NCBI GenBank assembly: GCA_037951165.1
Contig: JBBDHG010000014.1
Span: forward strand, 21,865,501 to 21,929,500
DNA length: 64,000 nucleotides
Source: Lophius americanus
Taxonomy: Eukaryota; Chordata; Actinopteri; Lophiiformes; Lophiidae
Direction of reading: 5' to 3'
A model generated the notes under the pieces. The model had not been told where the DNA came from and made no database searches. It was given only the letters and a program-made list of their open reading frames with translations. How positions within the stretch are numbered: position 1 is the first letter of the stretch; each line of letters opens with the position of its first letter. Positions 37,801 to 49,100 of this stretch are shown here, one piece after another. The translations under genes and the position numbers were made by a program.

Positions 37801-40800
37801 TGAAACTCGTACAGCTTGACACACTCCTAAAACAAATTCACGTCAGGACTCTTGGGGTTAAGGGTCTTGGATTGTCTTGATTGTGGAACTTTGCATGTTT
37901 GCTGTTCAGGTAGAGAATGTTCTCTTAAACTGGAAAACATGATGCAAAGAAGTTATTATTATTTTTCATTATAAGGTATTTGAAGTGTTTGAGTGACCAC
38001 ATTCATTTTTCATACACTTCTGTTTTGTTTAGTATGTATGTGACGATCTTGAATGTCTTTTTATATTATTTGTCACTTTTTGTATTGCACATAACGTCCG
38101 TAGGTTATTGTTGGGCCTATAACAACATACAACTTAGCTACATTTTTTTTATATATACCTTTTTGTCGCATAATAATAAAAAGATAGCGATCTCGTGCAG
38201 ACACATTATATTTCTACAGATTTTGTTGAATCAAACTCCTCGCTCTGCTGGAAACTCAGTGAATTTTAGCATTAAAAAAAGTAAAGTAGGCTCTGTGGGT
38301 GTGACAGACCATATTCTCTAATTTAGGCATGTTTAATTAAGGAGTTTTTAGTTTATACTCTTGAGAAGCTGAACAAACAACCAATAACTTATTCTGTATA
38401 TTTTATTGTCACAAAGGCACACACGGGCACACGCACACACGCGCAGACACATACGCGCAGACACACACGCGCAGACACGCGCAGACACACACATACACAC
38501 GCGCAGACACACACGCGCAGACACACACGCGCAGACACACACATACACACGCGCAGACACACACGGGCAGAAACACGCGCAGACACACACGCGCAGACAA
38601 CAGTGAATGTATTTGTACTTTCTTGTTGGTGAGTGGTTGTTTATTAGTCCGATAATAAAACAGTTTTCTCACCTGAGAGTTCTATACACCAAGACTAGAG
38701 AACAGCTGAAAAAACAGGAATGCAGGAAATCCTTTATCAGGGTGTCCTTGCTTTCTATTTTCACCCCTCTCTCAGGGTTGGAGATGTGTGACCCTCCCCA
38801 TCGTCTCATGGTTACCATGATCAGCGGCGTCTTTGCCGTGTTCGCAGAGCTGCTTTTGCCGGGCTTTGCTGTTCTATGCCGCGATTGGCCCATTCTCCAG
38901 GCGTTGGCCACCGTGCCTCTGCTCCTTCTGCTCTCATATTGGTGGTAAGTGATATGGCAACATGTGGGATAAGTTGATTTGATTGGGTGCGAAGAAGCAT
39001 TAAGGGCAGTGCTGTGTTGTTTGTTATTCTATAATAAACATTCTCACTTTGTGACCTGATATATTTGACTTTTCTATTTGGAGTTGCTCACATAGTTAAA
39101 CAGCCATGCCTGAGGTCATGCGTTACATGACAAGACAGTTCAGTTCAGAACACAAGATAAGTATTAATAATAGAAAGTAAGTATGTAACAGATCACAGAA
39201 AATTTGCTTCTGATCGGATCATTTTTCAGATTAGTGGATAAAAAAATCAAAATGGACAAATAAAAGTTTGCTTTCAATTTATTAGACTTCAAACAAGTAC
39301 ATTTTATCCACTGTCTTAAATTAAAACAACATCAGAGATGACTTATGTCAATAAAACATTCAAATTAAATGATTTGGCACTCAAATCTTGAATCAAACAG
39401 AGTCACTCGGTGTTCTGTTGCAACGGATATCCACCTGTCTGTGGTAAAAGGCAACAGAAGAGGCCTCGCATAATCCGTAGAGGAATTAGAATTTTTCCCG
39501 TTCGTCATGATCCGGTACCATCTTCATACGGAAGTGTGTGAATTAAGGGACTCAAAACGGGGATCAAACAGAAAAGTCTGGCCTCATGACTGCAGCAATA
39601 AACATGCCAATAGATTTAGCTTTAGCTTTAGCCAGCTTCAAAAGCAGAAGCAAGAAGGTTTTTGTGTGTCATAATTGGGACTCGGATGACACAGGACAGT
39701 TTTTGAATTTCTCTGATTTGGGTGCGTGTTTTTCTTCAGCTCTGCATGGAAATTTAGGTTATTTTAACTTGAGAAGTTAAAAGAGGCAGTAAAACAGTAA
39801 TTCACACTAATCTGGTTAAACTATGCAAGAGATCTGCGTTTCACGTGTGTGTTCTCACATTCGTGCCAAACCGTGGCCGATGGTCTTAACAGATCGCGGA
39901 TCAACTAATTTCCTTCGCAGTCATATGTGCAGGTTGATCATCAGAGGAATGAGCCTCTAACTTCAGCTTGTCTCGCTCAGCCAATAGTAATCTCTTTCCC
40001 CAGACTTGAGTTTTTCAAAGAGAATTAGCGCTGAACTCGACTAAGGATGTTTAATATCGTGACATCCTGGATGAGAAAAGCTTTATGAATAAAAGCACAG
40101 GTGTGTGAAAACTGTCAGATGTTACTGATAAAGGGATACCTTTTTTCTGATTCTTGCAGAGAAATTGTACTAGATAATAATTCCCGCAGTCGTTGTTTCA
40201 CACTCACCCTGTGTTAATGTGAGGAGACTTATACCTGAGGTTTGTCTATCAGACATGTCATGACAGAAATATTTTCCACAGCTGTGCATCAGTGTTCCCT
40301 GAGTCTCCTCGCTGGCTGCTAGCCACAAATCAGATCGCTAAGGCAAAGAGGAGCTTGCAGGATTTCTCCACCAGGAACAGCGTTTGTCTGCAGGAAGAAA
40401 TCTACCCCGGTGAAACGCTTCTCTCAGGTACACAAACTAAAAACACAGACAAGCCTGTTAATGCATACAGGGACGCAAACTTCCTACAGCCTAATCAAGA
40501 TGCCTGAACTGTCCCGTCTACTCAGGGATGCAGTTTTGATGCATTCATTGCAGAACATCCTGTTGGTTACCCTTGTTGTTCTAACCACACACCACAGTCA
40601 CACAGGTGTGTGTCTGCATCTGGGGACTAATTATGGAAATGTGATCATGAATGCTCCTACTGTTAAGAACCGACAACTTGTCTCGGGTGCACTCTGCCTC
40701 TCACCCAATGTCAGATGGGAAATTAATGAATTTAGTTTTTTTGACAGATATTAGATTTTAGAAGTCCAAACAAAATTCAACGTCTGTCCAGCATCAGAGG

Positions 40801-43800
40801 TTGGTGTTTTGCCAGCACGTCTTTAGACATCAGTCCGATTTTCACTTCCAACTAAAATCTAAAGCTTGTTAGATGTTTAAGTCTTTCTGACGTTACACTG
40901 ACGTCCGGTACCAGCGGGGACGGCGCTCCACTGATATGCAATGAGCAGATCCCTGGGATCTTTAGCAGCTGGCCTCTTAGTCATCCTGAGAATTTCAACA
41001 AAACATAGCATGTGTGGAGAGGGGTCGGACTTGAGCCGTGGTGGTCTTAGTCTCCGGAACACTCCTCCTCTAAATCTGAGGTACTCCACCTCTGTGGAAT
41101 CCTTCACAGCTCAAATCAGATCTTTTTTGTCAGGCATCTATTTACACTGCTTAGTTTTTAAGTGTTTTCATTGGTTCTCAATATTACTCATTGTTTTTAA
41201 TTATCTTGTATGTTTTATTGACTTTTATTTACTTTCAACATTTCAAAGTTGTCTTAAGTCGTCCAATTGATGTCAGTTTTTTATTTTCTGCTTCCTTTCG
41301 TTTGTTCTGTATGGATTGGTTCTGTACTACCTCTCTGTTTAAAAGCTGTTGCATGAATAAAGTTGATTTGAGTCGAGTAGCTGGCAGCAATTATTAGAGT
41401 TTTTAAGAGTTTTGGAAGAACTATTGGATCTTTTGGAGTACGTTTAATTTTTTACCTGGTATTTTTCAACCTTTCTCCTCTGTGCAGAGATGGATTCAAT
41501 ATACGGAGACGACCGTCAACCCAGTTACTCATCTATTCTGGTGCTGCGACGAACTCGTGTTATCTGGAAGAACTGCCTCATCCTCAGCTTCACTCTGTGA
41601 GTGTTTCACGCTCATTGGGAAAAAGCGTTCATCATCGGACTTGACGCGCTTTGAGAATCAACATGTTTGGCATTTTGCATTTCATGGATTCCAGAGCTGA
41701 AATTCCTGTTTCATAAATTAAAAGTGACATGCAAAGATTTGGGTTTCGCTGAAATAGCCCGCCTCTCCTTCAGGTTCATTGGAACAGGAATCCAGTACTG
41801 CTTCAACAGAAACCTGCACATTTATTCCAAAAACTTCTACTTCAGCTACTTCCTGAGAGTGATGACTGGAGCCTTCGCCTGCATCTTCATCTGCTTGTCT
41901 GTCGATCGCTTCGGACGCCGTGGTATGCTCCTGCTCTCTGCCATCATCACCGGGCTGTCGTCGCTGCTGCTGCTGGCTCTCACTCAGTGTACGTTATATC
42001 TTTTTTCTTACGACGTTTGTCTTCGTCCAAGAACATTTGTGCCTCATCACAGCTAACATTTTCATTTTTCAAGTTGTTTGAACGGAAAACTTCAGACCAC
42101 AAAGACAATAAAGGTTTTGAAGTTGGTGTACAATTGGAGAAACTGAAGAAAAAAATCCCGCCTCCTGCCTTAATGCCTCCATTAAAGCCTCTCCTTCAGA
42201 TTCCTGCAAACTTTCAACAAACTCTCTTGCAGTGGCGTTTTACTTCTAGTAAATACATAAATGAACAATAAATGTCACAATCATCACGTGGCTGTGACAG
42301 TTGGATAAAATGGCTGCTATGGACCATCCGCTCCGGTTCACTGTTGTGGTGTGTTCTGGGTTAGACACTAGGTGACCGTTCCGACGCTTCGTCAGCGCTG
42401 TGGGTGTGAGCTTTGTGCTACTGGGTTAGATATTGAATGGGTCTGCTTGACACTCAGGCTCAAGACTTTTTAAGAAGATTAGGCCCAGATATTCACTCTG
42501 AGTGAATGTCAAATGTCCAAAATAGATCCGCTCTAACTACACTTGAAATGACTGGCCGGGTTTTATAGGCCTGCCAATCATGGGTTCCACTGATTTCTGC
42601 ATCCTGACTTTTTCTACCAACACAAAAAACAACCTTTCCGATCCTGCTTTAATTTTTTTTTTAATATTTTAACTCAGAAGTTTGTCCATCTGTCTTTCGT
42701 CATTTTTTTCTGGAGCATATTTGCAAACTAACACATTCCAGTTTCAACAAACTTTACACATAAATCAACCCTATTTGTTAGTTATGTCTTCTAATATAGA
42801 GAGTTAATTTGCAACTGTTCTCTTCTGTAGATCTCCTTTCCAGTGGGGAGAGGATTTAAAGGAGACTCTGATGGTTGATCATATATCCAAAACAATGTAC
42901 TCTACTCTACTCTACTCTTTTGGCTGTTGTCATCTCCAGATACCTGTGAATGGACTATAGTGACCCATAATATGTTGTCCGCCATGTTATTTGGCGATAA
43001 ACTTGAAAGTTAATGTGACTTCAAACAGAAAGCAGCCATTATTAAGCCTGTTGAAGTGGAACCAGAGATAAGTGAATTGACTGTTCTGAAGTGGAGGTGT
43101 CCAAAGTTCATACATTCACGTGAAAGAGTAAAAATATAAACGACATTTCTACCGGCTGCTTTATGTGCCGACCCAACTTAACTTAAAAACAAAATAAATA
43201 TAAAAAACTGTCACACATTTTTTGTCCCTTTCAATTCACCTCCAAAATGATTGGCACCGTGGATGGATTAAAGGAAAATTCTTATTTATTTATTTATTTT
43301 TTAAATGTCTCAAAAAAAGTCTCAATATTGAAGTCTGTGCTTTACCTAATGAAAAATGTAATATTCTTCCCGAAGCCTGAAATGGAACGGATTTTTTTTG
43401 ACAGGCTTAGATACAGAGGAAAGGTGAAAAATGTCACATTTCCCATCATTGGGATCGGAAGCCAACATGTGACTCGGTAACATGGGATGCTTTTAATTCA
43501 TTTGGAGCTTTTCTCATGCTTTGGAAAATAAAAATGATTATTCCATATCCATACTGATATTCCCATGATGAGTTTGAAAGCAGGGGTCATGAATAGCGTG
43601 ACAGGATTCCTCGTTGGACTGAAAATGTGGATTATCTCTGCAGTGAATGTTGTTGCAGCTGTAATTTTGAACAGAGAATCAATAGTTTGTCTTCTAAACG
43701 TCAGACCTGCATGGTGGCCTGGTGTTGGTGCTCTCTGTCGTGGGTCTGCTTTTCTCCCAGGCTTTGGCCATGCTCAGTATGTTCTTTGCCTGTGAGGTGA

Positions 43801-44402
43801 TGCCAACCGTGATCCGGTAAGTGTGAGTCTGTCTGAGAATGCACACAGATACAGAAATAGACATCAAAATATTATAAAGCGTATTGTTTCATTACTGCAC
43901 CTTCATGCCTACCTGTTTATTTTTGTTCTTATCTCACTCCTCTTCCTTCTCTGTCAGGGGTGGCAGCTTCGGCGTGGTGCTGGCAGCAGGATCTGTCGGC
44001 ATGGCCGCCTCCTCCCTGATGGAGCTTCAGAATAACGGCGGCTTCTTCCTCCACCAGGTCATCTTCGCCTCCTTCGCTGTCCTCTCCGTCCTCTGTATAA
44101 TGCTCCTTCCTGAAAGCAAACGCAAGCCCCTTCCAGACTCCCTGAAGGAGGGTGAGAACCAGCGTCGGCCGCCTCTCTTCCTGTCTCGGCCCAACAGGGA
44201 CAACTTGCCTTTACTCTGCACCCGGGCTCCTTTGTCAGAGTACAATCCCGATAACTATTCCCGCCTGGTTTCTGCCACCAGGAAGATGTTGGCAAAGGAT
44301 AATGTACCTTATAGGATCAGTTTGCCAAGTCATCCACCTCTGCTGCAGGACGGTGAAATACAGGGACAAGAGAATGAGACTCTGAGGGAGGATGAGTCCT
44401 GA
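28843..44402 (+). CDS. slc22a31: slc22a31, SLC22-family membrane transporter
   Basis: Predicted 12-helix plasma-membrane transporter of the SLC22 (organic ion transporter) branch of the major facilitator superfamily; the substrate of SLC22A31 is unknown. Nine exons join in phase: 28843-29226, 34662-34765, 35349-35503, 38776-38944, 40282-40427, 41488-41596, 41774-41988, 43705-43816 and 43958-44402 (TGA), 612 residues. The order of family marks is complete: first helix, an extracellular loop with Cys residues and N-glycosylation sequons (NLT, NGT, NTS), WNLVCSDHW, MFS motif GTLCDWSGRRR, RLEMCDPPHR, LLLPGFAVLCRDWPILQ, FPESPRWLLA, a second motif SVDRFGRRG, a late helix ending EVMPTVIRGG, and LPESKRKPLPD. 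A roughly 95-residue hydrophilic tail follows. The start ATG is the first in a GC-richer 5' region and begins MDYEAKVFPHTGGYGRYNR. The gene name rests on linkage to ankrd11 and dpep1; SLC22A23 and SLC22A17 are relatives. Introns hold LINE and Tc1-like relics and a minisatellite. Confidence 0.88.
32020..32690 (-). mobile_element. L2-like LINE 3' fragment in slc22a31 intron 1
   Basis: The minus strand encodes the C-terminal tail of an L2/Maui-type retrotransposon polyprotein (frame 32543-32178): HITPVLHSLHWLPISTRIDY, APPYLKELLTPLTSTRSLRS and RAFFSAAPRLWNALPDHLR. It ends in an AATAAT-type simple repeat near 32022-32041, as these LINEs do. It is 5'-truncated, the usual result of incomplete reverse transcription. 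Confidence 0.85.
33090..34270 (-). mobile_element. Tc1-like DNA transposon relic with terminal repeats, slc22a31 intron 1
   Basis: The ends are inverted: AGTGCTCTGAAAAAG inward from the left and AGTGCTGTGAAAAAAT from the right, each next to a TA dinucleotide (33088-33089 and 34271-34272), the Tc1 target duplication. The interior between about 33.19 and 33.72 kb resembles, on the minus strand, a decayed Tc1 transposase, with a GCFAAEKN remnant of the usual WGCFAA block and a helix-turn-helix part near 33.6 kb. It has many stops and no usable frame. Confidence 0.72.
38417..38599 (+). repeat. CACACGCGCAGA minisatellite in slc22a31 intron 3
   Basis: About 180 bp of CA/CG-rich units, mostly variants of 'acacacacgcgcag' and 'acacacatacacacgcgcag'. 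Long stretches alternate purine and pyrimidine, which favours left-handed DNA in vitro. The open frames across it in several phases are artefacts of the repeat. It sits about 180 bp left of exon 4. Confidence 0.9.
40930..41370 (+). mobile_element. LINE 3' fragment (L2-like) in slc22a31 intron 5
   Basis: On the plus strand, 'LRNTPPLNLRYSTSVESF' followed by a short hydrophobic tail resembles the C-terminal end of L2-type LINE polyproteins (the LWNxLPxxLR...F block). Only this tail and AT-rich 3' sequence remain. It is too decayed for family assignment. Confidence 0.5.
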
Positions 44403-45958
44403 CTCTTCCTCACCCACTTAATAGACTTGGAGACATACCTCTATAAACAGGCTACAATCATCGCTCATTGTTCAACGATGATTGCTGAAGTGAAGAACCA
44501 ACTGTGGCTTGGATGCAGTGCACTTTACTTTGTTTTCAACCATGGATTCCAGTAATACACCTAAAAAACAGAGCCTCTCTTTAGCCAAAGTTCCTTTTGT
44601 CAGCCAAATTTCTGACGAATTGTAAAGAATTCATATTAATATAATATCAGGCGGGTCTCTTACTGTTCTATTGTCTGTTCATGATCGTACCCCATAGCTT
44701 TGGCCGATATGATTGAGGATGCACTGCTCTTGTCTGTGTCCAGCAAAACGTTCGGAGAATACCTTTAAACCACTGAACTCCTGTCCAGCACTTAAGTTGC
44801 AGCATTCACTCCATTAAGTCGTGTCTCACACGTGTGAATAGTGTCACACACATGTTCGTGCAGTCCCCCCAGATGACTCAGCAGTCAGTCTCTTGCTGCT
44901 GGGAGGATCCCGAGGGAAACCGTAATACCAGACTGGATATTTGGAAAACACTCCAGAGGGAATGAAATTATTCACTAGTCATTGAAAATGATGACTGATC
45001 ATTTTCTGCTCTACCACAATGCAATTGTAAAATTGTAAATTTTGCCCGATGCTGCTGGGTTTTCTACGGTTTAAGCCACTTTGCGAAGTAGCCGATGAAT
45101 GTTTGAGTAGACCAGAGTAAATGGAACACAAAAAGTCCACCCCTCTCTGTCTTGGAACCATGATCAATTTTGCCCCTTGAGTTGATTGTAAGTTTGACTA
45201 AAGTGAACATAACTGAGGCTCATCAGGGATTTTCAAATGAACTACTAAAATGTGAATATTGTTTTAGGTTTCATTTTGTATTTAGTGTAATCAGCGAGGG
45301 CAGGAGTCTGTTTTAACATCTTGGCACTTTTACTCGGAGGGGGTTGAACTCTTCTTGTGTGTGCGTGTGCATATATTTGAGTATAATAGGAGGAAAAACA
45401 CTACCATGATCTATTATTGTAGACTGTTTATGCAGTGGTTTTTGCTCGCAGTTGTTCAGACAAACCTTTTGCCATTTATTATGTGTCCCCCATCTTGTCA
45501 AGTAAAAACATTAGCAACAAAAAAATGCTGGTTTGTTTGTGTCTGGCTCAATCAAGCAACATGTTTTTACCTGAACGTGAATGAAATTCAGAACTTGCAC
45601 ATCATGAGACGTCACACGGATGTCTTACATCTCTCAGACCACTAGATGGAGCTCTTCTTTTAGAAATATGGATATACTGTACACTGTGCTGTGAAAATAA
45701 GTTATTCATGTTGAGGAATATTTTTTGTGTTAGCTGTCTGGATTATACTTTGACTTTTTCCACGTGCCTTTGACATCCCAGTAAACTTTGTTCCCAGCAG
45801 CCTCGCTCTGAGAGGCTCTTGGTGAGAAACTCAACTTTATCACCGTGCTGCTGTCAGTTATTGTAATAACTGTAACACTATTTGTGGTGTTGAAAACTGT
45901 TTAGTATAAAAGCTATTAAAAAACAATGCAAACAGTGAACAAAATGCCGGCAGAGGGT
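44403..45958. other. Convergent 3' region between slc22a31 and dpep1
   Basis: No coding exon is visible. This must contain the slc22a31 3' UTR, but I see no canonical AATAAA on the plus strand; an ATTAAA at 45915-45920 is a possible signal. If used, the two transcripts would end almost on top of each other. Confidence 0.45.
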
Positions 45959-45964
45959 TTTATT
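45959..45964 (-). terminator. dpep1: dpep1 poly(A) signal
   Basis: A canonical AATAAA on the minus strand, about 56 bp after the dpep1 TAA. It gives a very short 3' UTR. It is the nearest hexamer and agrees with the terminal exon assigned here; the cleavage site itself is inferred. Confidence 0.6.
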
Positions 45965-46019
45965 AGAATGCATGGACAAACCTTTTCTGAACACACACTG
46001 GGATGCACTGATGAACATC

Positions 46020-46190
46020 TTAGAGAGCTGCTGCTGTGAGAAGAGCCTGTATGAGCATGAGGACCAGTGGGCTGAGAGAGTGGGTGTCTCCAGCATTGTG
46101 ATAACCGTCATCATTCCTACACGGGTTCTTGACCTCATCGTATGGAATAGGAATATCATCTGGTTTGGTGCCAGTCAAGGAGTCACGGAG
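46020..46190 (-). CDS. dpep1: dpep1 terminal exon: linker and GPI-anchor signal
   Basis: This exon was tied to the gene by phase and content. The upstream exon ends at 47656 with VEM and a GTGAGG donor; this one starts after a pyrimidine-rich tract and CAG, in phase 0, with LRDSLTGTKPDDIPIPYDE. A small Cys- and Asn-rich spacer and a final hydrophobic run then lead to TAA, as in human DPEP1 (linker, then a hydrophobic C-terminus). If the donor at 47655 is not used, translation continues 22 codons to a different stop. Confidence 0.85.
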   Translation of the reverse strand, partial: LRDSLTGTKPDDIPIPYDEVKNPCRNDDGYHNAGDTHSLSPLVLMLIQALLTAAAL

Positions 46191-49100
46191 CTGATGCACA
46201 AAGCAGAAGAAAGAGGGTGTCTCATTATTGTCCATATTTACTGGCAGGCTGTCAATCAATTATTTCTTGAGTGAGTTATATTTTCACATCTGTGTAGGTT
46301 TGTTTCTGACTGAGTAGAAACACATCAATTTGTAAAGAAGTTTTGGTTGGTTAGGTATGTGTCAGGGAAGAACCCATGAAATTTACGGAGTGGATCCAGG
46401 AATTTTGTCTCCTTAAACATTGCTAGCTATTTTTTTTTTTAAATTCCAGTAAATTACACATTCAACTACTCTGTTGATTGCAATAAGCTTAGAGAATTTG
46501 TCGGTAGTTTAAGAGGCTGGAAATAACTCAGACATTAATGGAGGTATCTGCATTAATTATGCTTTAACCTTGGAGGCTGTTGTTCTTATGATAAAATAAT
46601 GTCATAATGGGGCTATTGCTGCCTTTGTTTTTTAGTTTGTTCACTGAGGGTGGGGGCTGGGAGCTAAGTTTCAAAAGTTCCTTTGATCTTTTGATATTCC
46701 TTTGGTGGTTGGGCTGGCGGCTCAGTGGGATGAACACTAGTAAAATGAACAAAAAAAAGTCCTGTCTATTCTCAAATACTTTTCGGTAGCTGAAAGTTGA
46801 ACAAACAGGACTGACTTGTTAAAGCCTAATTAGATTGATATTAGTGATACATAAGTCTCGGCATTCTAAAGTTCACAGCAGTTTCTGCAAGTACACAACT
46901 GCCTTGAGTTGGCAGTTGCCTTGGTCATGATCAGGTTCCTTCCAACCTCTACAATCCATCCACAAGAACTATGTGGTGCATCTGTTCTCTGCTTGCCTGC
47001 TGGCCTCTTTTGTCTCTCAAACGGAACTCCCACAGACTCTAACACTGTTATATATTTGGAACAAAGTGGCGATCCCCTATTCTGCGTGGGATATCACAAC
47101 TTTTTGGGTGCATCCCCTGAGACCACTTTGCCTTGCAAGACCCTCGCAGGGGCTAACTTGGAGACGATAGCTCTACACCCACATACAGAGGGTTTCCATT
47201 CCAAAACCAGATGTGATGAGCGCATGGATAATGTGGAAGAAGTGAGTGGACGGGATGGTGAGTGTCAGTTGAAAAAGTTGGTCTTTACATAATTATTGAT
47301 TTGCTGATCAAATTTAAGCAAGGTGTCAAAAATAACGCCAAGATTTTCAACAGATGAACGATTGAACAAAGCACTAGAGGGACTAAATATCTCATAGTAA
47401 TAATAATAATAATAAACATAATATATTTAATTTATAACGTATCTCACGTTTGGATCAAATCTCAAATCATCAATCTCATCTTGACTTGGGAACACCTCGG
47501 GATCCCACAGAAGAAGCTAGCGAGTGTTCCTGGTGACAGGGACATCTGGAATGCCCTTTCTAATCCTTTGCTTTTTTCCCCATTGGTCATGACATGATAT
47601 CAGGAACACCTATCCCCACATTCCCCCTCACTCTGATGGGGAATGTTTTCCTCACCATCTCAACCTCTCTGAGGACACGCAGCAGGTTGTTCCCCAGAGC
47701 AGCTCTGATGTCTTCATCGGTCCAACCTCTCCTCAGCAGTTCAGCCACCAAGTTAGGCACCTTGGACACGTCCTCCAGACCCTCTGGTAGTCTGAGAGAG
47801 AGAGATTTTACTTACTGGAACTTACACTTTATTTATATTAAGTATTTTACTGTCTTAACCAAGCTTCAATATGCATCAGTGTTTCGGTTTTTCACCTTGT
47901 AACCCCGTCATAATCTCCACCAAAGCCAACTGCTCCTGCCCCAGCCACTTCCTTTATATGGTCAAAGTGATCTATGATGGAAGAAGGTAACTTCAGAAGA
48001 AAGTGGACCGTCTCAGAAAGACTGATAAAAGTGAATATTTAACCATGTAAGTTGTTGTGGTGATAGCCGTAGTTTACCGGCAACGTCTGTGAGTTTAGCA
48101 GTTTCACTGCAGGTCACGTAGTCGTTGTAGAAGTTCACCATAACAATTCCTTTTTTTTCGCGCTGGAGAGACAGGCAGAATATCACATAGTGGTGAAACA
48201 ACAATAGTCGTAAGACACACAGCTATTCCTCCTTTCAGAGAGGATAGTGACCAAATGAGCCCACAAGTAACAGGATAAGATATGGTCCATGCCAGGATGC
48301 TTATCTGCCGACTCTTCCTGAGCGCTACATTGTCCTTTTTATCTGTTTATTATTTTAGGGTTCTGCCTCTGCTGGCAGACACTCACATCTGACTGACCTG
48401 ATCTGAGATGCACCTTTATTCTTTTGCCTCGTCGGCTCTACTGCACTGTCACTGTTATGCACGTAGGCGTTTGTGGGTGTGTGTGTGTAAATATGTATTC
48501 ATTCTATTCTCTTAGTACATGTGTATTTTAATTTTCCTTTTTTATATGTACGTACACAAACCTAAAGGAAAACTATTCTAAAATCCCTCAGCCAATTTAA
48601 GTTGAATGTTGAAAAAAGAAAAGAGAAACCCTGTTTCCGCTCCTTTATCCTGACCCACTTCTACAGTTTATGGGTTCTCTGTCATAGACCCACACATCCT
48701 ACCTACTTTCATCAGAGGACACAATGTACCTTCTTGGTGGAGGTAACCACAATGCAAACACAAGGGCTATAGATTTACCACGCCAGAAGTGTGTCCTCTT
48801 AGAATTGTTTATAGTGGGAATTCTCCCCCTCATGGGTTGACACAACTTCTGGATGAGCTCATCCTGTAGGATGGCTCTGCCCACTCCTCAGTCAGAGCTG
48901 TGTCTGCGGAGCATCTTAGAGTTGTTGCCCTACATCACTCAACCACCGACAGATGGTTCAGTGGGGTTAAGGTCAGATATCATCACTGATACTAACAACA
49001 AGTGTTTGATTACAGAAAATGTTTCTCAAATTTGGCCTTTGCTGTCATCCCCGAAAAATCCCCAATCCCCTGCATTGTACAAGCAATCCCCCTGATTGAA

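Noticed and set aside
38348..38672. Cys/Val-rich and His/Thr-rich open frames around 38.4-38.6 kb
   Set aside because: They are translations of a CACACGCGCAGA minisatellite; several frames are open at once because the repeat has no stops.
46909..47292. 127-codon plus-strand frame in the last dpep1 intron
   Set aside because: No recognisable domain, no splice or promoter context, and it lies opposite an intron with repeat fragments.
47587..47655. Treating the TGA at 47589-47587 as the normal end of dpep1
   Set aside because: A good GTGAGG donor precedes it, and a phase-matched downstream exon supplies the linker and GPI signal seen in the family and restores the usual length.
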